A DNA stretch of 34,091 nt from Pseudoduganella danionis (GTDB lineage: Bacteria; Pseudomonadota; Gammaproteobacteria; Burkholderiales; Burkholderiaceae_D). Location of the stretch: the NCBI RefSeq assembly GCF_009720775.1, contig NZ_WNKW01000013.1, positions 1 through 34,091 on the forward strand, given 5' to 3'. This document shows, piece by piece, positions 17,305 to 25,375 of the stretch. A program made the translations under genes and the position numbers. Within the stretch, counting starts at the first letter, position 1; every line of letters begins with the position of its first letter. The notes beneath the pieces were generated by a model. The model saw nothing but the letters and a program-made list of their open reading frames with translations, made no database searches and had not been told where the DNA came from.

Positions 17305-18704
17305 GGTGTGCTGCCTTTGCTGATGCTTTCGCCATCTTCTTTGCGCAGCGACCAGAAAGTGAGCGAGGAGAGGATGGTGACGACGGCCAGCGTGAGGAAG
17401 GCGTGATGGATGGCGCCCGTCAGGGCCATGCGGTCCGACTGGGGCAGGCCACCGAGGAACCAGCCCGTGACCAGTGAACCGGTCGCGAGGCCGAAGCTCA
17501 TGGAAAGCTGCTGCATGGAGCTGGCGATGGTGCTGGCCATGCTGGAATCCGCTGCATTGACGTCGGCATAGGCGATGCTGTTCATGCTGGAGAACTGCAG
17601 CGAATTGAAAAAGCCCAGCATCAGGCTGATGGCGACGATCAGGTACAGCGGCGTGCCTTGCTGGACAAAAGTGTACAGGCTGATGGTCAGCCCGATCAGG
17701 ACCGTGTTGACGATCAGGACCTGACGATAGCCGTAGCGATTCAGTACCCGCGCCGAGATCAGCTTCATGCCCATGGCCGCAGCGGCCGAAGGCATCATCA
17801 GCAGGCCAGACTGCCATGCCGGCAGCCCCAGACCCAGCTGATACAGCAGGGGCAGCAGGAAGGGCAGGCCGCCGACGCCGATGCGGGTGATAAAGCCGCC
17901 CAGTACTGAGACGCGGAAAGTACGGATTTTGAACAGCGCCAGTTGCAGCAGGGGGTAGGCGCTGTCGCGCGCATGCCAGCCGTAGGCCAGCAGCAGGCTG
18001 AGGGCAATCAAGAACAGCACGGCGGCCGAGGTGATGTCGATCTGGTGTTCGCCGAAAATCTCCAGCAGCCACGATAGCAGCGCAACCCCTGTACCGAACA
18101 GCACCAGTCCGATCAGATCGAGCGGGCGTGCCGCCTCGCCGTGATAGTCGGGCATGTAGCGGTGAGCCAGAAAGATTGCCGTAATGCCGACCGGGACGTT
18201 GACGAAGAAGATGTCGCGCCAGGTCAGCCAGTGCACGATCAACCCCCCTACCGTGGGCCCTAGCAGAGGGCCGATCAGCGCGGGCACGATCACGAAGTTC
18301 ATGGCCGATAGCAGTTCGGATTTGGGGAAGGTGCGCACGATGGTCAGCCGGCCCACCGGCATCATCATGGCAGCGCCCAGACCTTGCAGCAGGCGGGCCG
18401 CCACCAGCATGGGGGAATTGACGGACAGGCCGCACAGCACCGAGGCCAGGGTGAAAATGGCGACAGCACTCATGAAGACGCGGCGCGTGCCATAGCGGTC
18501 TGCCATCCAGCCGCTGACAGGAATGGACACGGCCAGACTCAGAATATAGCTGGTTACTACCGCCTTCAGGCTGAGAGGCGTGACCTGCAGGCTGGCCGCC
18601 ATGCTGGGTATCGCCGTGTTGACGATGGTCGAATCCAGCTGCTCCATGAACAGGGCAGTGGCCACTACCCAGGGCAGATAGCGTTTGGCGGCGGAGGTAT
18701 CCAT
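17301..18704 (-). CDS. DHA2-family MFS drug/proton antiporter (EmrB/QacA-like)
   Basis: This 467-residue inner-membrane transporter has about 14 hydrophobic segments. Motifs of the DHA2 (14-TM) family include LDSTIVNTAIPSMAASL in helix 1, SYILSLAVSIPVSGWMADRYGTRRVF (helix 2 to loop 2-3) and LLGPTVGGLIV (antiporter motif C region). It probably exports toxic compounds by proton antiport; the substrate cannot be predicted. The ATG at 18704 is preferred. A GTG at 18719 would add five residues but lies inside a candidate PhoB half-site and has no ribosome-binding site. It is divergent from phoD with about 95 bp between starts. The stop overlaps the PEP-CTERM gene by 4 bp (CTAA). No EmrA-type adaptor gene is adjacent. 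Confidence 0.88.
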   Translation of the reverse strand: MDTSAAKRYLPWVVATALFMEQLDSTIVNTAIPSMAASLQVTPLSLKAVVTSYILSLAVSIPVSGWMADRYGTRRVFMSAVAIFTLASVLCGLSVNSPMLVAARLLQGLGAAMMMPVGRLTIVRTFPKSELLSAMNFVIVPALIGPLLGPTVGGLIVHWLTWRDIFFVNVPVGITAIFLAHRYMPDYHGEAARPLDLIGLVLFGTGVALLSWLLEIFGEHQIDITSAAVLFLIALSLLLAYGWHARDSAYPLLQLALFKIRTFRVSVLGGFITRIGVGGLPFLLPLLYQLGLGLPAWQSGLLMMPSAAAAMGMKLISARVLNRYGYRQVLIVNTVLIGLTISLYTFVQQGTPLYLIVAISLMLGFFNSLQFSSMNSIAYADVNAADSSMASTIASSMQQLSMSFGLATGSLVTGWFLGGLPQSDRMALTGAIHHAFLTLAVVTILSSLTFWSLRKEDGESISKGSTP

Positions 18705-18712
18705 GCCTGCGA

Positions 18713-18768
18713 TTGTCACACAAAAGTAAAAAGCAGGTCATGCTGCCGTCACGAATGGGGCGTAAGTT
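18713..18768 (+). promoter_or_regulatory. Candidate Pho box array and -10 of phoD
   Basis: Half-sites TTGTCAC (18713-18719), AGGTCAT (18735-18741) and CCGTCAC (18746-18752) lie in phase at 22 and 11 bp. A weak unit (AAGTAAA, 18724-18730) sits at the missing register. The last two form a standard Pho-box pair with a 4-bp spacer, and TAAGTT (18763-18768) begins 10 bp further as a -10-like hexamer. The predicted start near 18775 gives a leader of about 25 nt for the ATG at 18800. Confidence 0.5.
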
Positions 18769-18799
18769 GGCGAGCATCGCAACCGCCGATGGAGTCATG

Positions 18800-20566
18800 A
18801 TGACGATAGCCGCATCGCTTTCAGGCCGACGGGAGTTTCTCCGGCAGGTGGCATCGACGGCGGTACTGGGGGCCGGTTTGGCCGGCTGCAGCAGCCCCGC
18901 AGTCAATAGCGCGGAGCGGACGGCCCTGCAGTTTCTGCATGGCGTTGCGAGTGGCGACCCTTTACAGGACAGGGTGATACTTTGGACCCGGGTAACGCCG
19001 CCGGCGGAAACGGACAGTGCCGAGCCGGCAGTCTACTGGCAGGTGGCCACCGATGCGGCGATGCAAACGGTCGTCGCGCAGGGCAGCAGCACTACTTCGG
19101 CCGCGCGGGATTTTACCGTCAAGGTGGATGCTGCCGGCCTGCTGCCCGGCCATGTCTACTATTATCAGTTCATCGCCGAAGGCGTGCGCTCCGCCATCGG
19201 CCGCACCAGGACGCTGCCGCGCGCCGATGTGCGTCAGGTCAGGCTGGCGGTCTTCTCCTGTTCCAACTATCCGGCCGGTTTCTTCAATGTGTATGCCGAT
19301 GCCGCACGCCAAAATGATATCGATGTCGCGCTGCATATCGGCGACTATATCTACGAATATGAGAGCACCGGCTATGCCAGCAGCCATGCGCAAGCGCTGG
19401 GGCGGGTGTCCGAACCGCGCGAACTATTGCTGCAGCTGGAAGACTACCGCCGCCGCTACGCCCAGTACCGTAGCGATCCCGATCTGCAGGCGCTGCATGC
19501 CGCGCTGCCCTTCATCACCGTGTGGGACGATCACGAGTTTGCCGATGACACCTGGCGTGATGGCGCCGTAGCCCATGAAGCACGCAAGCATGGCCCGTTC
19601 GCCCTGCGCAGACAGGCTGCCATGACGGCCTACCACGAGTGGCTGCCTATCCGCGCGCCGGAACCGGCCAGCCTGCAGAAGATTTACCGTTCCTTCGATT
19701 TCGGCTCGGTGCTGTCGCTGCACATGCTCGATACCCGTGTGGTGGGGCGCGATCAGCAGCTCATGATGTCGTCCTACTACGATCACCAGCGCCACTTCGA
19801 TGCAGAAAAATTCCGCCATGATGTGGCGTCGCCGCGCCGCCAGATGCTGGGCAGCGAGCAGATGGCATGGCTGGAGCAGCAGGTGCAGCAATCGCAGGCA
19901 CGCTGGCAGGTGCTGGGCCAGCAGGTGCTGATGGCGCGGATGGAGTATCCGCTGGCGATCGCCATGGGCCAGTGCAGCTGTACCGATTATGCAGCGCTGA
20001 AGCGGCGCGCGGCGCGCGATCCGGCGGCGCTGGGCAGACATGAGCAGGACTGGCTGGCTGCAGCCACGCTACCCTGCTATATGGATTCGTGGGATGGCTA
20101 CCAGCACGACCGCGAACAGGTATTTGCCATGATGCAGCGGCACCGCAAGAATCTGGTGGTGCTGGCCGGCGATACGCACAATGCCTGGGCCAGTGATCTG
20201 CAGGATGCGCAGGGGCGCCAGATCGGCGTGGAATTTGCCACGGCTTCGGTGACCTCGCCGGGTATGGAGGGGGCGTATCGCGAGCGCGATCCGGAAGATG
20301 TGGCGGCCATGATGGTGGACCTGATCGCGCCGCTGTATTACGCCCAGACCAGCAAGCGTGGCTATATGATCATCACGGCCAGCCACGAGCAGGTGCGCTG
20401 CGACTGGCGCTTTGTCGATACCGTGCTGCAGCGCGAGTTCGAGGCGGCGACCGAGCGCAGCCTGCGCACCTTGCCCGGTCCCGGTAACCGCCGCATCGAG
20501 GAATGTGCGGGCAGTCAGCCCTTGCGGGCCGCTTCAGGTGCTGACATCGACACTATCGTTGCGTAG
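18800..20566 (+). CDS. phoD: PhoD-type alkaline phosphatase/phosphodiesterase, Tat lipoprotein
   Basis: This 588-residue metallophosphatase of the PhoD family (PhoD N-terminal domain plus metallophosphoesterase) releases phosphate from phosphomono- and diesters outside the cytoplasm. The N-terminus has a twin-arginine signal (GRREFLRQ, R10-R11) and a lipobox LAGC with Cys30, so it is likely a Tat-exported lipoprotein. HGVASGDP and ILWTRV mark the N-terminal domain. Metal-site motifs are HIGDYIYEYE (D182), VWDDHEF (D243, D244, H245) and AGDTHNAW (D458, H460). The ATG at 18800 has GGAG at 18791-18794. The longer reading from 18713 would bury the Tat motif 38 residues in. The candidate Pho boxes upstream fit PhoB control. 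The 3' end overlaps the convergent cobQ by 33 bp. Confidence 0.9.
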   Translation: MTIAASLSGRREFLRQVASTAVLGAGLAGCSSPAVNSAERTALQFLHGVASGDPLQDRVILWTRVTPPAETDSAEPAVYWQVATDAAMQTVVAQGSSTTSAARDFTVKVDAAGLLPGHVYYYQFIAEGVRSAIGRTRTLPRADVRQVRLAVFSCSNYPAGFFNVYADAARQNDIDVALHIGDYIYEYESTGYASSHAQALGRVSEPRELLLQLEDYRRRYAQYRSDPDLQALHAALPFITVWDDHEFADDTWRDGAVAHEARKHGPFALRRQAAMTAYHEWLPIRAPEPASLQKIYRSFDFGSVLSLHMLDTRVVGRDQQLMMSSYYDHQRHFDAEKFRHDVASPRRQMLGSEQMAWLEQQVQQSQARWQVLGQQVLMARMEYPLAIAMGQCSCTDYAALKRRAARDPAALGRHEQDWLAAATLPCYMDSWDGYQHDREQVFAMMQRHRKNLVVLAGDTHNAWASDLQDAQGRQIGVEFATASVTSPGMEGAYRERDPEDVAAMMVDLIAPLYYAQTSKRGYMIITASHEQVRCDWRFVDTVLQREFEAATERSLRTLPGPGNRRIEECAGSQPLRAASGADIDTIVA

Positions 20567-22006
20567 CACGCACAGGGCGTCGAGCAGGGGCTGGGCGGCG
20601 TCGGCCAGACGGTCAAGGCTGGCCTCTCGCAGTGCTTGCGTGTCCACCGCATGGTCACTGGCGAGGCCGGCCCAGCGCAGCAGGGCGCTGCTGGCCGAGG
20701 GGGTGTCGAACAGGCCATGCAGATAGGTGCCCAGCACCTGCCCGTCGACCGATAGCGCACCTTCGGCGCGTCCGTCGATGAAGAAGGCCGGCTGGCTGAG
20801 CGCCGCGCCGTGCGATTCGCCCATGTGGATTTCGTAGCCGGTCACGCCTGCCTGCTGCGCATCGAAGGCGCAGATGCCCTGCACCTGCTGCAGGCGCTTG
20901 TGGCTGGTCATTTCTGTTTCCATTTCCAGCAGGCCCAGTGCCGCCGAGCTGCCCGGCGTCCCCTCCACGCCTCGCGGATCGTGTACCTGTTGGCCCAGCA
21001 TCTGGAAGCCGCCGCATATGCCTATCACTTTGCCGCCATAGCGCAGATGGCGCGCGATCTGCTGGGGCCAGCCCTGCTGCTCCAGCCAGGCCAGGTCGGC
21101 GCGGGTGTTCTTGCTGCCGGGGAGGATGATCAGGTCGGCCGGCGGAATCGGCTCGCCCTGACGGACGAAACGCAGGTCCACCTCGGGATGGGCACGCAAA
21201 GCGTCGAAATCCGTGTGGTTGCTCATGCGGGGCAAACTCGGCACGACGATGCGGAAGGCGCCGGCGTTGGCCTGGACTGCCTGCACCGCGTCTTCCGCAT
21301 CGAGGAACAGGCCGTGCAGGTAGGGCAGTACGGCCAGCACCGGCTTGCCGGTCTGCTGTTCCAGCCACTCGAGTCCCGGTTCGAGCAGGCTGATGTCGCC
21401 GCGGAAGCGGTTGATGACGAAGCCGATGATGCGATGCCGTTCGCTGGGCGAGAGGCAGGACAGGGTACCCACCAGATGAGCGAAAACGCCGCCACGGTCG
21501 ATATCGGCCACCAGAATCACGGGACAATCGACGGCTTCCGCAAAGCCCATGTTGGCGATATCGCGGTCGCGCAGATTGATTTCGGCCGGGCTGCCTGCCC
21601 CTTCGACTATCACGCTGTCGTACTGCTGGCACAGGCGCTGGTGTGATTCCAGCACTGCCTGCATGGCGATGGTCTTGTACTGATGGTAGTCGCGCGCATC
21701 CATCTCGGCGCGCACCTGGCCGTGGATGATGACTTGGGCGCCGATGTCGCTAGAGGGTTTGAGCAGGACGGGGTTCATGTCCGTATGCGGTGCCAGCCCT
21801 GCAGCGATAGCCTGCAGCGCCTGCGCGCGACCGATCTCGCCGCCATCTTCCGTAACCGCGCTGTTGAGCGCCATATTCTGCGGTTTGAAAGGAACCACCC
21901 GTATGCCTTTACGGCGCAACAGGCGGCATAGTGCGGCAACGATGGTGCTTTTGCCAGCATCCGAGGTGGTGCCCTGCACCATCAGTGTCGAAAAGGGAAA
22001 GCTCAT
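20534..22006 (-). CDS. cobQ: Cobyric acid synthase
   Basis: This 490-residue glutamine-dependent amidotransferase converts adenosylcobyrinic acid a,c-diamide to adenosylcobyric acid by amidating carboxylates b, d, e and g. The N-terminal dethiobiotin-synthase-like ATP site is MVQGTTSDAGKS (residues 9-20). The C-terminal class I glutaminase domain carries the nucleophile Cys in GICGGFQMLG and the late YLHGLFD histidine motif. The ATG at 22006 is preceded by GGAAGAA and lies one base after the btuF stop; the longer reading from 22087 has no support. It is the last gene of the cobalamin operon. Its 3' end overlaps phoD by 33 bp, and no terminator hairpin is visible. Confidence 0.95.
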   Translation of the reverse strand: MSFPFSTLMVQGTTSDAGKSTIVAALCRLLRRKGIRVVPFKPQNMALNSAVTEDGGEIGRAQALQAIAAGLAPHTDMNPVLLKPSSDIGAQVIIHGQVRAEMDARDYHQYKTIAMQAVLESHQRLCQQYDSVIVEGAGSPAEINLRDRDIANMGFAEAVDCPVILVADIDRGGVFAHLVGTLSCLSPSERHRIIGFVINRFRGDISLLEPGLEWLEQQTGKPVLAVLPYLHGLFLDAEDAVQAVQANAGAFRIVVPSLPRMSNHTDFDALRAHPEVDLRFVRQGEPIPPADLIILPGSKNTRADLAWLEQQGWPQQIARHLRYGGKVIGICGGFQMLGQQVHDPRGVEGTPGSSAALGLLEMETEMTSHKRLQQVQGICAFDAQQAGVTGYEIHMGESHGAALSQPAFFIDGRAEGALSVDGQVLGTYLHGLFDTPSASSALLRWAGLASDHAVDTQALREASLDRLADAAQPLLDALCVLRNDSVDVST

Positions 22007-22007
22007 A

Positions 22008-22880
22008 TCAGTTCTTCCGGTGCTGGCGCGCCAGCTCGAGTTTTTCACACAGGGCGGCAGTGCCGGCCACCATGCGCGGACCGGCACGGTTCAGCAGTTC
22101 GCCATTGAGGGTGAACAGATTGTCGTTACGTACCGCCTTCATGGTGGGATAGGGGCGCCACAGATTGACGCCGCCATAGTTTTTTTCACTGGTGCCGAAA
22201 ATGGCTTCAGGATCGGACTGCAGCACGGCTTCGATACTGACTACCGGGGCGGTGACTTTCAGATCGGCGAAGATGTTGACGCCGCCGCACAGGCGCATGG
22301 CATCGCTGACGATGGAGCTGCCGCTCAGCGTGTAGAGCGGCTTGTCCCAGACCTGATAGAACATGCGTACTGGCGGGCGGTTGCCATACTGTTTGGCCAG
22401 CGCGGCAAACTGGCGGCTGATTTCGGCCGCAGCGGGTTGGGCTACGCTTTCGGTGCCCATCAGCTGGCCCAGGCGCAGCACATTGTCGGCGATGCCTTCG
22501 AGTTTCTGCGGTTCGCTGTGGAATAGCGGTACACCGAGCTGGCGCAGGGTGTCGATCTGGCGCTCGGAACTGCCATGCATCCAGATCACGATCAGATCGG
22601 GTTTCATGGCGATCACGCGCTCCATGTCCACCAGCCGGTTGTCGCCTACGCGCGGCAGTTTTTTGGCTGCTTCCGGATAGTCGCTATAGGTGACGGCACC
22701 GACGATCTTGTCGCCACCACCGGCGGCATACAGCAGCTCCGTCACATGCGGTGCCATGGCGATGATGCGCTGCGCCGGCTTTTGCAGCGTGACCAGATTG
22801 CCATCGTCATCACGCACGCTGATGGCGGCTTGTGCGCTCGCCAGTTGTGCCAGTAGCAGTGCGGTAGTGAAGTACTTCAT
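22008..22880 (-). CDS. btuF: Periplasmic cobalamin/corrinoid-binding protein (BtuF-like)
   Basis: This 290-residue class III substrate-binding protein would deliver B12 or cobinamide to BtuCD. A signal peptide (MKYFTTALLLAQLASAQA) precedes the BtuF/FhuD-type fold, with QRIIAMAPHVTELLYAAGGGDKIVG and KPDLIVIWMHGS as the typical segments. The start is the ATG at 22880, preceded by AAGGA and overlapping the cobD stop by 4 bp (ATGA); the longer reading from 23054 lies inside cobD. It is separated from btuC and btuD by six biosynthetic genes but is in the same operon, which argues for corrinoid specificity. Confidence 0.88.
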   Translation of the reverse strand: MKYFTTALLLAQLASAQAAISVRDDDGNLVTLQKPAQRIIAMAPHVTELLYAAGGGDKIVGAVTYSDYPEAAKKLPRVGDNRLVDMERVIAMKPDLIVIWMHGSSERQIDTLRQLGVPLFHSEPQKLEGIADNVLRLGQLMGTESVAQPAAAEISRQFAALAKQYGNRPPVRMFYQVWDKPLYTLSGSSIVSDAMRLCGGVNIFADLKVTAPVVSIEAVLQSDPEAIFGTSEKNYGGVNLWRPYPTMKAVRNDNLFTLNGELLNRAGPRMVAGTAALCEKLELARQHRKN

Positions 22881-23866
22881 ACGCTGTCCTTGTGGGTCCA
22901 TAGGGTTAATGCTGTCTCCAGCCGCTGCCAGCCGGTTTCGTCGGGCGGCAGTCCTAGCCGGATGCCGCGTGCGGCGTGGGTGAACAGACGCACCCAGATA
23001 CCCCGCTCGGCCATGTGCTGCCAGAAGGCTTCCGGCTGCGTTTCCGGCCACCACTGGAAAAGCGCTGTACCGTTGCTGGCGATGCCGTGACGGACCAGCA
23101 GTTGCTGCAGGCGTGCGCCGCTGCGGTGCAGATCGTCACGCGTGCGCTGCTGCCATGCGCTGTCGCGCAGAGCGTCCAGTGCGATCTGCTGGGCTGGTCC
23201 GCTGACGGTCCATGGTCCCAGCAGCGAAGCCAGCGCCTCCAGCAGTTCCGGCGCCGCAGCGACAAAGCCTAGACGGATGCCGGCCAGACCAAAGAACTTG
23301 CCGATGGAGCGCAGTACGATCAGGCCGGGCTGCTGGCTATGCGCTGCCACGCTGTGTTCGGGCGCGGTATCGCCGAAGGCTTCATCGACCACCAGCCAGC
23401 CGCCTCTTGCAGCCAGTTGTCCAGCCCAGCGCAGCAGGGTTGCTGCCGGCACCACGGCCCCGGTGGGATTGTTGGGATTACAGATCACCATGACATCGCT
23501 GTGTGCCACGGCCTGTTCCAGATCGGCGTAGGCGATCTGCGCCAGCGTGTGGCCGTGCTGCTGCCAGTGGTGCGCATGTTCGGCATACGATGGCGCGGAG
23601 ACGGTAACGCGTGATGGTGCGCGCAGGCGCGGCAAAGCCTGTATGGCCGCCTGCGTGCCGGCTACGGGCAGCATCAGGGGCGCGCCGTAAAAATCGGCGG
23701 CCGCTTGCGCCAGTTCCGCCGAGGGCTCGGGTAGGCGGTGCCACGCATTCCCAGCGATAAGCGGTGCTGGATACCATTGGGGATTGATGCCGGTAGAAAG
23801 GTCCAGCCAGTCGTGCTGGCCGAAGCGTTGCGCAGCGGTGCGCAGGTTGCCGCCGTGTTCAAGCAT
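22877..23866 (-). CDS. cobD: L-threonine-O-3-phosphate decarboxylase (CobD/CobC type)
   Basis: This 329-residue PLP enzyme of the class I/II aminotransferase fold makes (R)-1-amino-2-propanol O-2-phosphate for the cobalamin side chain. Visible markers are the substrate-end motif LDLSTGINP, NPNNPTG (130-136), VVDEAF with D161, and the PLP lysine K190 in SIGKFFGLAGIRLGF. The ATG at 23866 is inside the end of cbiB (8-bp overlap) with TGGAG upstream. Its partner CbiB, which attaches the product to cobyric acid, is the preceding gene. The name cobC is used in the Pseudomonas nomenclature. Confidence 0.92.
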   Translation of the reverse strand: MLEHGGNLRTAAQRFGQHDWLDLSTGINPQWYPAPLIAGNAWHRLPEPSAELAQAAADFYGAPLMLPVAGTQAAIQALPRLRAPSRVTVSAPSYAEHAHHWQQHGHTLAQIAYADLEQAVAHSDVMVICNPNNPTGAVVPAATLLRWAGQLAARGGWLVVDEAFGDTAPEHSVAAHSQQPGLIVLRSIGKFFGLAGIRLGFVAAAPELLEALASLLGPWTVSGPAQQIALDALRDSAWQQRTRDDLHRSGARLQQLLVRHGIASNGTALFQWWPETQPEAFWQHMAERGIWVRLFTHAARGIRLGLPPDETGWQRLETALTLWTHKDSV

Positions 23867-24824
23867 GCTGGCTCCAGATCTGTGCGGCGTTGATCAGTAC
23901 CGCCACGGTCAGCCAGAGCAGGGTGGTGTGGCTGACCAGCCGCCATGCGCGGAAGATGTCCGGACCGCTGGCGCTGGCGCCATCGCCCAGCTGGGGGCGC
24001 TGTTCCAGTACACCGTGGTAGATGGCCGCGCCACCGAGTTTGATGCCGAGGGCACCGGCGCCGCTGGCCATGACGGGGCCGGCATTCGGACTATCCCATG
24101 CCGGCGCCTGCTGCCGCCAGCAGCGCCACGCACGGCGCCGGGCCGATAGGGTGGGCGCCAGCACGGTGTAGCTTAGAGCAGTCAGGCGTGCTGGCAGATA
24201 GTTGAGGGCATCGTCCATGCGCGCTGCGCAGCAGCCGAACTGGCGCAGGCGTTCGGTGCGATAGCCCCACATGGCGTCGAGAGTGTTGGCCATGCGGTAC
24301 ATCACGGCACCGGGGCCGCCGGCCAGCATGAACCAGAACAGCGTGCCGAATACGGCGTCATTGCCGTTTTCCAGCAGCGATTCGATGCTGGCGCGGGTGA
24401 GCTCCTGTTCGCTGGCCTTGCTGGTGTCGCGGCTGACGATGCGCGCTGTCAGCTGGCGGGCCTGTGCCAGATCCTGCTGCGCCAGCGCGGTGGCGATGGG
24501 CAGATTGTGCTCGCCGAGGCTGCGCAGGCCCAGACTGAAATATAGCAGCACGGCATGGCAAGCCCAAAGTGCGTAGGAATGTGGCGCCAGCCACCACGTC
24601 AGGGCCGAAGCAGCGGCCGTGATGGGGATGACGGCCAGCAGCCACGCCAGCACGCCACGGCAGAATCGCAGCGCGCCCTGATTCAGGCGCCGCTCCAGTG
24701 CATAAGCCAGATTGCCGAAGCCTACCAGCGGGTGCCAGCGCCGTACTTCGCCCAGCAGCAGGTCGAGCAGCGCCCCTGCCGTCAGCAACAGCGTGATGGC
24801 ACTCCAGTGCAGCCCTGTCAGCAC
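23859..24824 (-). CDS. cbiB: Adenosylcobinamide-phosphate synthase
   Basis: This 321-residue integral membrane protein condenses cobyric acid with aminopropanol (phosphate). It has several hydrophobic segments and the CbiB motifs RRWHPLVGFGNLAYALE, LLFWM-like FWFMLAGGPGAVMYRMANTLDAMWG, and RLTALSY. I choose a GTG start at 24824. It has AAGGAG five bases upstream and overlaps the cobU stop by 7 bp, whereas the ATG at 24881 is internal to cobU and adds a low-complexity basic extension. The 3' end overlaps cobD by 8 bp. Confidence 0.93.
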   Translation of the reverse strand: MLTGLHWSAITLLLTAGALLDLLLGEVRRWHPLVGFGNLAYALERRLNQGALRFCRGVLAWLLAVIPITAAASALTWWLAPHSYALWACHAVLLYFSLGLRSLGEHNLPIATALAQQDLAQARQLTARIVSRDTSKASEQELTRASIESLLENGNDAVFGTLFWFMLAGGPGAVMYRMANTLDAMWGYRTERLRQFGCCAARMDDALNYLPARLTALSYTVLAPTLSARRRAWRCWRQQAPAWDSPNAGPVMASGAGALGIKLGGAAIYHGVLEQRPQLGDGASASGPDIFRAWRLVSHTTLLWLTVAVLINAAQIWSQHA

Positions 24825-25375
24825 GGCGCTCCTTTGAGTACCAGTGGCAGGCCGGCGGCGACCAGCACGGCACGGTCGCACAAGGCTGCCATGGCCTGAT
24901 TCAGGCGACCCTGTTCATCCATGAAGCAGCGCGAGATGGCACCCATGGGCATGATGCCCATGCCCACTTCGTTCGAGACCAGTATTACATCGCTGCTGCA
25001 GCGGGTCAGCGCGCTAGCCAGCATGTCCTGCTGTTCGTGGAACAAGGGCGGCAGCGTGATGGTGCCGACTTCGGGATACTCTTCGCCGCTGCTGAAAAGC
25101 AGATTACCCAGCCACAGGGTCAGGCAGTCGACCAGTATCAGGCGCTCCGGTGCCGACCAGCGCAGCAGCTGATTGCCCAGTGCCAGCGGTTCCTCTACGG
25201 TGATCCATTCGACGGGACGGCTGGCGCGGTGGTGGCGTATGCGTTCGGCCATTTCGCTATCGCTGGCGCTGGCCGTGGCGATATACACCACTTCCTTGCC
25301 GGATTCGATGGCCAGCCGTTCGGCGTAGCTGCTTTTGCCCGAGCGTGCGCCGCCCAGTATCAGTGTGCGTGTCAT
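24818..25375 (-). CDS. cobU: Adenosylcobinamide kinase / adenosylcobinamide-phosphate guanylyltransferase
   Basis: This 185-residue bifunctional enzyme phosphorylates adenosylcobinamide and transfers GMP to give AdoCbi-GDP. Its P-loop is GGARSGKS (8-15). LVDCLTLWLGNLL and ILVSNEVGMGIMP are CobU signatures. Length is normal for the family. The start codon overlaps the cobB stop (ATGA) and the stop overlaps the GTG of cbiB, so the three genes are translationally coupled. Confidence 0.95.
   Translation of the reverse strand: MTRTLILGGARSGKSSYAERLAIESGKEVVYIATASASDSEMAERIRHHRASRPVEWITVEEPLALGNQLLRWSAPERLILVDCLTLWLGNLLFSSGEEYPEVGTITLPPLFHEQQDMLASALTRCSSDVILVSNEVGMGIMPMGAISRCFMDEQGRLNQAMAALCDRAVLVAAGLPLVLKGAPC

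Noticed and set aside
17017..18906. 629-codon minus-strand frame over the DHA2 exporter
   Set aside because: It is another frame of the same strand. The 17301-18704 frame has clear MFS helices and motifs, while this one is Arg/His/Pro-rich.
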